From assembly GCA_040218415.1 (NCBI GenBank), contig JAVJRN010000031.1, forward strand, positions 27,912-91,911: 64,000 nt of DNA. The letters run 5' to 3'. This stretch comes from JAVJRN01 sp040218415. Its GTDB lineage: Bacteria > Bacteroidota > Bacteroidia > Cytophagales > Cyclobacteriaceae. The notes beneath the pieces are model-generated. The model was not told the DNA's origin and did not search any database. It worked only from the letters and a program-made list of their open reading frames with translations. Numbering within the stretch: the first letter of the stretch is position 1; each line of letters begins with the position of its first letter. Made by a program: the position numbers and the translations under genes. Shown piece after piece: positions 61,610-64,000 of this stretch.

Positions 61610-61972
61610 TTAAGGATTTACCTCATCGTATCCGCTCTTGATCACTGTGGAGATCATCTTGAATTGCACGTTTGCTTTTATAGAGTTGGCGGCATGTGCA
61701 GGGATGATAATTGATTCACCCGTTTTCAGCGTATGGGATATCCCTTTGATGATGATTTCAGCCTGTCCATCAATCACTTGTATAAAGTTTTCAAAAGGGG
61801 ATGTTTTTTCAACCATCTTTTCGCCCGAGTCAAATGAAATGGCGCTTACGTTACCTGTCGACTTTTTGAGGATAGTCTTGATAAGTACAGAATTAGGGAT
61901 GTATTCAATGCCTTCCAGGATGATGAGTGCTTTGGATTTTTCAAAAACTGAATTCGTATAGTCGGGACTCAT
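61610..61972 (-). CDS. cupin-domain protein
   Basis: 120 residues forming one cupin barrel: motif 1 region DSGEKMVEKTSPFENFIQVI, then GQAEIIIKGISHTLKTGESI and the motif 2 region IPAHAANSIKANVQFKM. The usual two His and Glu of motif 1 are not all present, so metal binding is uncertain; His in PAHAANS remains. Its likely role is small-ligand sensing or regulation. Preceded by the second copy of the bipartite TTACA element, which places it in the same regulon as the ice-binding protein. Confidence 0.85.
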   Translation of the reverse strand: MSPDYTNSVFEKSKALIILEGIEYIPNSVLIKTILKKSTGNVSAISFDSGEKMVEKTSPFENFIQVIDGQAEIIIKGISHTLKTGESIIIPAHAANSIKANVQFKMISTVIKSGYDEVNP

Positions 61973-62023
61973 AAGCTTTTCTTAATTATTAAGCGAAGTT
62001 GGAGTATCGGGAGCGCTCCATCA

Positions 62024-62057
62024 TTACATAAAAATGATGGAGAGTTACACATATCAC
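62024..62057. promoter_or_regulatory. bipartite TTACA operator, copy 2 (cupin gene)
   Basis: TTACATAAAAATG at 62024 and TTACACATATCAC at 62045, 21 bp apart, 52-85 bp upstream of the cupin start (61972, minus strand). The second half is identical to copy 1 over 13 bases. Confidence 0.75.
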
Positions 62058-62142
62058 GGTTAATTTGTGATCAGACCATGACCCATTCTGTAAAACGAAC
62101 AGTTGATGGGTTGTTACAATAGATCATCAAACAAACGCGCTT

Positions 62143-62295
62143 TTAAATCTTTTGCCCTTTTATCAGCCTAAAAAGGATGGCGATAATGGCAATTACCAAT
62201 AGTACATGGATGATCCCGCCCGAATTGAAGCCTAAGAAGCCAATCGCCCATAATACAACTAACATTACCGCTATAAAGTAAAGTAAATTTCCCAT
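62143..62295 (-). CDS. lmo0937-family small membrane protein
   Basis: 50 residues, too short for ordinary gene callers to favour. ATG 62295 to TAA 62143: MGNLLYFIAVMLVVLWAIGF then LGFNSGGIIHVLLVIAIIAI and the basic end LFRLIKGQKI. Two hydrophobic helices around a short G-rich turn match the lmo0937 family (TIGR-type small membrane proteins), which is widespread and linked to general stress. It starts 48 bp after the next gene on the same strand and is probably in one operon with it. Confidence 0.82.
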   Translation of the reverse strand: MGNLLYFIAVMLVVLWAIGFLGFNSGGIIHVLLVIAIIAILFRLIKGQKI

Positions 62296-62342
62296 AATTA
62301 TTTTTGATTTTTGGATGGTTTGAAGATGTGTTATTAAAAGAC

Positions 62343-62654
62343 TTAAAGCAGAATAAGTAGCAGCAAAAGAATGATGATCAATCCTCCGACAGAGATATAA
62401 ACACCGCCTGACGTCAGTCGTTTATTGATTGATTTCACTTCGTCTCTTAGTTCTTTTTTCTCTGTGGAGTTGAGGTCAGATTTGTCTATTGCTTTTATTT
62501 CTTCCAGCCTTTGTTTTAACAGATTTGATTCCTCAATTGGCATAGGTTTAGTAACAAGCGCCACCTCTTTAGGTGATTTATTAGAGGCATGGCTTATTCC
62601 CGGAAGGGCTAGCGCAAGCACAAGCATTAACATGGATATTGATATTTTTTTCAT
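62343..62654 (-). CDS. small secreted/anchored protein with C-terminal membrane helix
   Basis: 103 residues: signal peptide (about 1-23, ending GISHA), a charged helical middle (EESNLLKQRLEEIKAIDKSD then STEKKELRDEVKSINKRL), and a C-terminal hydrophobic helix (GLIIILLLLLILL). This layout is common next to lmo0937-type genes in Bacteroidota. Function unknown. The third bipartite TTACA element is 86-119 bp upstream. Confidence 0.78.
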   Translation of the reverse strand: MKKISISMLMLVLALALPGISHASNKSPKEVALVTKPMPIEESNLLKQRLEEIKAIDKSDLNSTEKKELRDEVKSINKRLTSGGVYISVGGLIIILLLLLILL

Positions 62655-62739
62655 AGGAATGTTTTTCTATTGCCTTTATTGATGGCCGTGGACTAAAAAA
62701 TTATTTCAATAAAGTTGGATAGAAATACCATTAAGGTTC

Positions 62740-62773
62740 TTACACACGAAATGCTAAAACTTACATAAATCAC
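62740..62773. promoter_or_regulatory. bipartite TTACA operator, copy 3 (small membrane protein operon)
   Basis: TTACACACGAAATG at 62740 and TTACATAAATCAC at 62761, 21 bp apart. GAAATGC is shared with copy 1 in the same position. Located between the small-protein operon and the AraC gene. Confidence 0.75.
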
Positions 62774-62861
62774 TGTTTTCAGAATCTAATCATTTTTTCA
62801 AACCATAAAGGCAGGACCTAAGACTGATCGAATTTAAGAGTGAGGTAGTCGGCGGGTTTAT

Positions 62862-63422
62862 TCAAAGGTTTTCAAGATTGCCTTTTCGCTTCTTCTTAAG
62901 TTGCTTGTAGAAAGAAGGAGAAAGCCCTGTGATTTTCTTGAATTGATTGGAAAGATGTGCGACGCTGCTGTAGTGAAGTTTGTAAGAAATCTCTGTCAGG
63001 TTCAGTTCATCATATAAAAGGAGTTCCTTCACCTTTTCGATTTTATGAATGATGATGAAATTTTGTATCGTAGAACCTTTTACTTCGGAGAAAATATTGG
63101 ATAAATAGGTGTAATCATAACCCAATTTCTCACTGATGTAATCCGAGTAATTCACCTTGGGCAATTCGTCGGAATAATGGATCATTTCAATGATGACACT
63201 CTTTATTCTATCAATAAGAATACTCCGTTTATCATCCAAAAGTTCGAGCCCTGACGCTAGCAGATTCACTTTGAGCGCGTCGTGCTGCGCTTTGGTGATA
63301 TCTTCCAGTACTTCCACCATGCCTAAGTCTATCACGATGTATTTGAGACCAAGCTTCATCAGCTCATCTCTTACAATCAGCTTACACCTCAGGCTTACCA
63401 TGTATTTGATGTATAATTTCAT
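62862..63422 (-). CDS. AraC-type regulator with short N-terminal domain
   Basis: 186 residues. The N-terminal about 70 residues have a strand-helix-strand pattern (KLYIKYMVSLRC ... LGLKYIVIDLGMVEVLE) like a small metal- or ligand-binding ferredoxin fold. From memory relatives carry C-x-x-C there, and here only one Cys remains. The C-terminal about 100 residues are the AraC helix-turn-helix pair: DYTYLSNIFSEVKGSTIQNF, LNLTEISYKLHYSSVAHLSN, QFKKITGLSPSFYK. The gene stands immediately upstream of the three units with the 21-bp-spaced TTACA element, so it is their likely regulator. Confidence 0.9.
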   Translation of the reverse strand: MKLYIKYMVSLRCKLIVRDELMKLGLKYIVIDLGMVEVLEDITKAQHDALKVNLLASGLELLDDKRSILIDRIKSVIIEMIHYSDELPKVNYSDYISEKLGYDYTYLSNIFSEVKGSTIQNFIIIHKIEKVKELLLYDELNLTEISYKLHYSSVAHLSNQFKKITGLSPSFYKQLKKKRKGNLENL

Positions 63423-63803
63423 AGCTTAAAAATAAATTTGGGTTAATCAAACCCGTATTTAGCACTGAATATCAAATGGTAAGGTTGAAAAAAAATTAAC
63501 CCTTGATTATATTCTGAACTTTGGAAGTTACTCAAGGGATATCAATCTACTCTCCAAACCTGTGATATATGTAACATATAGTTCGCTCCAATTTTAGCAA
63601 GAAAAGCAACCTTTTGTATACCCGTCTTGGTCTCTTAGTGGCTTGCTCAGGCTTTTTGATTAATCCTTGTTATTGAGGGTGCTTCTTGAGTAACTGAGCA
63701 ATGATAAAATGTAATTATATGACAATCTCATGGAGTCTGTTGTGGTGCCCGGAAACGAAGACATCCTGGTCCTTGTCTGTATCAGAATTTACAGAATGAA
63801 AGA
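63423..63803. other. 381-bp gap with one TTACA-type half-site
   Basis: No gene. On the minus strand TTACATATATCAC (63562-63574) matches the second half of the bipartite elements, 140 bp upstream of the AraC start; no clear partner 21 bp away was found. Confidence 0.4.
63562..63574 (-). promoter_or_regulatory. single TTACATATATCAC half-site upstream of AraC gene
   Basis: Differs from the half-sites of copies 1-3 by one or two bases and lies in opposite orientation. It may serve autoregulation of the AraC gene or control the divergent gene at the window edge. Confidence 0.45.
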
Positions 63804-64000
63804 ATGGGCAGAATAAAAAAGTGGGAAGTGAAATTGTCAGAATTGGAGAATGAGCAAAATGGTAATGCTGTTAACCCTGAAAATTCGCCAAATTCTGATT
63901 CCGACAGTTTTGTTGGAAAATTCAACGATACTGCCTACTTTTTTAACTCAGAAGCAGAAGCCGTCACTGCTTTTGACCATTCCTTTTTAGCGAGTATGAA
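63804..64000 (+). CDS. partial gene running off the window end
   Basis: Open frame from ATG 63804 to the last base: MGRIKKWEVKLSELENEQNG then NAVNPENSPNSDSD and AYFFNSEAEAVTAFDHSFL. Hydrophilic, acidic, no signal. The end of the gene is outside the window, so length and family cannot be judged. The frame is open back to 63723 without a better start. Confidence 0.45.
   Translation, partial: MGRIKKWEVKLSELENEQNGNAVNPENSPNSDSDSFVGKFNDTAYFFNSEAEAVTAFDHSFLASM

Noticed and set aside
1..64000. tRNA, rRNA or riboswitch
   Set aside because: No cloverleaf, rRNA or known riboswitch core was recognised in any gap by eye; a covariance search was not possible.

Overview
The window looks like chromosomal DNA of a free-living, probably marine and cold-adapted Bacteroidota of the Cytophagales type. 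The evidence is a 2002-residue secreted protein with a type IX secretion C-terminus, an MG2/TonB-plug protein, two PadR plus long MacB/FtsX-permease pairs, RAYT-type transposase debris, a surface lipoprotein with an ice-binding domain, and moderately AT-rich DNA with sparse Shine-Dalgarno sites. No rRNA, tRNA, CRISPR array or prophage was recognised.

Layout. 0-9.1 kb: small membrane proteins, Crp and HxlR regulators, two alpha/beta-hydrolases with aspartate at the nucleophile position (one a strong haloalkane dehalogenase candidate), two short-chain dehydrogenases, a DUF1772-like protein and a sigma factor. 9.1-13.5 kb: an MG2/plug protein and a small secreted protein set among transposase relics and REP-like hairpins. 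13.5-15.6 kb: BlaI repressor and M56 sensor protease, the latter cut by an in-frame TAG. 16.2-26.8 kb: a hypothetical protein, then a same-strand run of ATP-grasp ligase, papain-like Cys/His/Asn protein, alanine-racemase-like enzyme and argB-argD-argC-argJ. The four arg genes make ornithine without argE, argF, argG or argH. 26.9-32.9 kb: giant cadherin-repeat protein. 33.1-36.4 kb: histidine kinase, TMEM164/YwaF-like membrane protein, LytTR regulator.

36.4-45 kb is an accessory island: inverted arrays of a 14-bp repeat enclose a hybrid histidine kinase and a RhuM-family gene. Beside them lie a decayed RAYT transposase, a nuclease-like gene split by a second in-frame TAG, and small genes separated by about 200-bp direct repeats. 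45-55 kb: two paralogous PadR-permease pairs around a TMEM175-like channel and a second hybrid kinase. 55-59.7 kb: small hypotheticals, a STAS-like protein, and an ECF sigma/membrane partner pair behind a hydrolase. 59.9-63.4 kb: ice-binding lipoprotein, cupin, two small membrane proteins and an AraC-type regulator.

Two observations stand out. First, three transcription units next to the AraC gene each carry upstream the same bipartite motif, TTACA repeated exactly 21 bp apart and ending ATCAC, which looks like the operator of a small, possibly cold-related regulon. Second, the ligase / Cys-protease-like / racemase-like / ornithine gene run could be an undescribed ornithine- or D-amino-acid-derived pathway. 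Its argB has no ordinary start codon upstream of the essential KYGGNAM motif.
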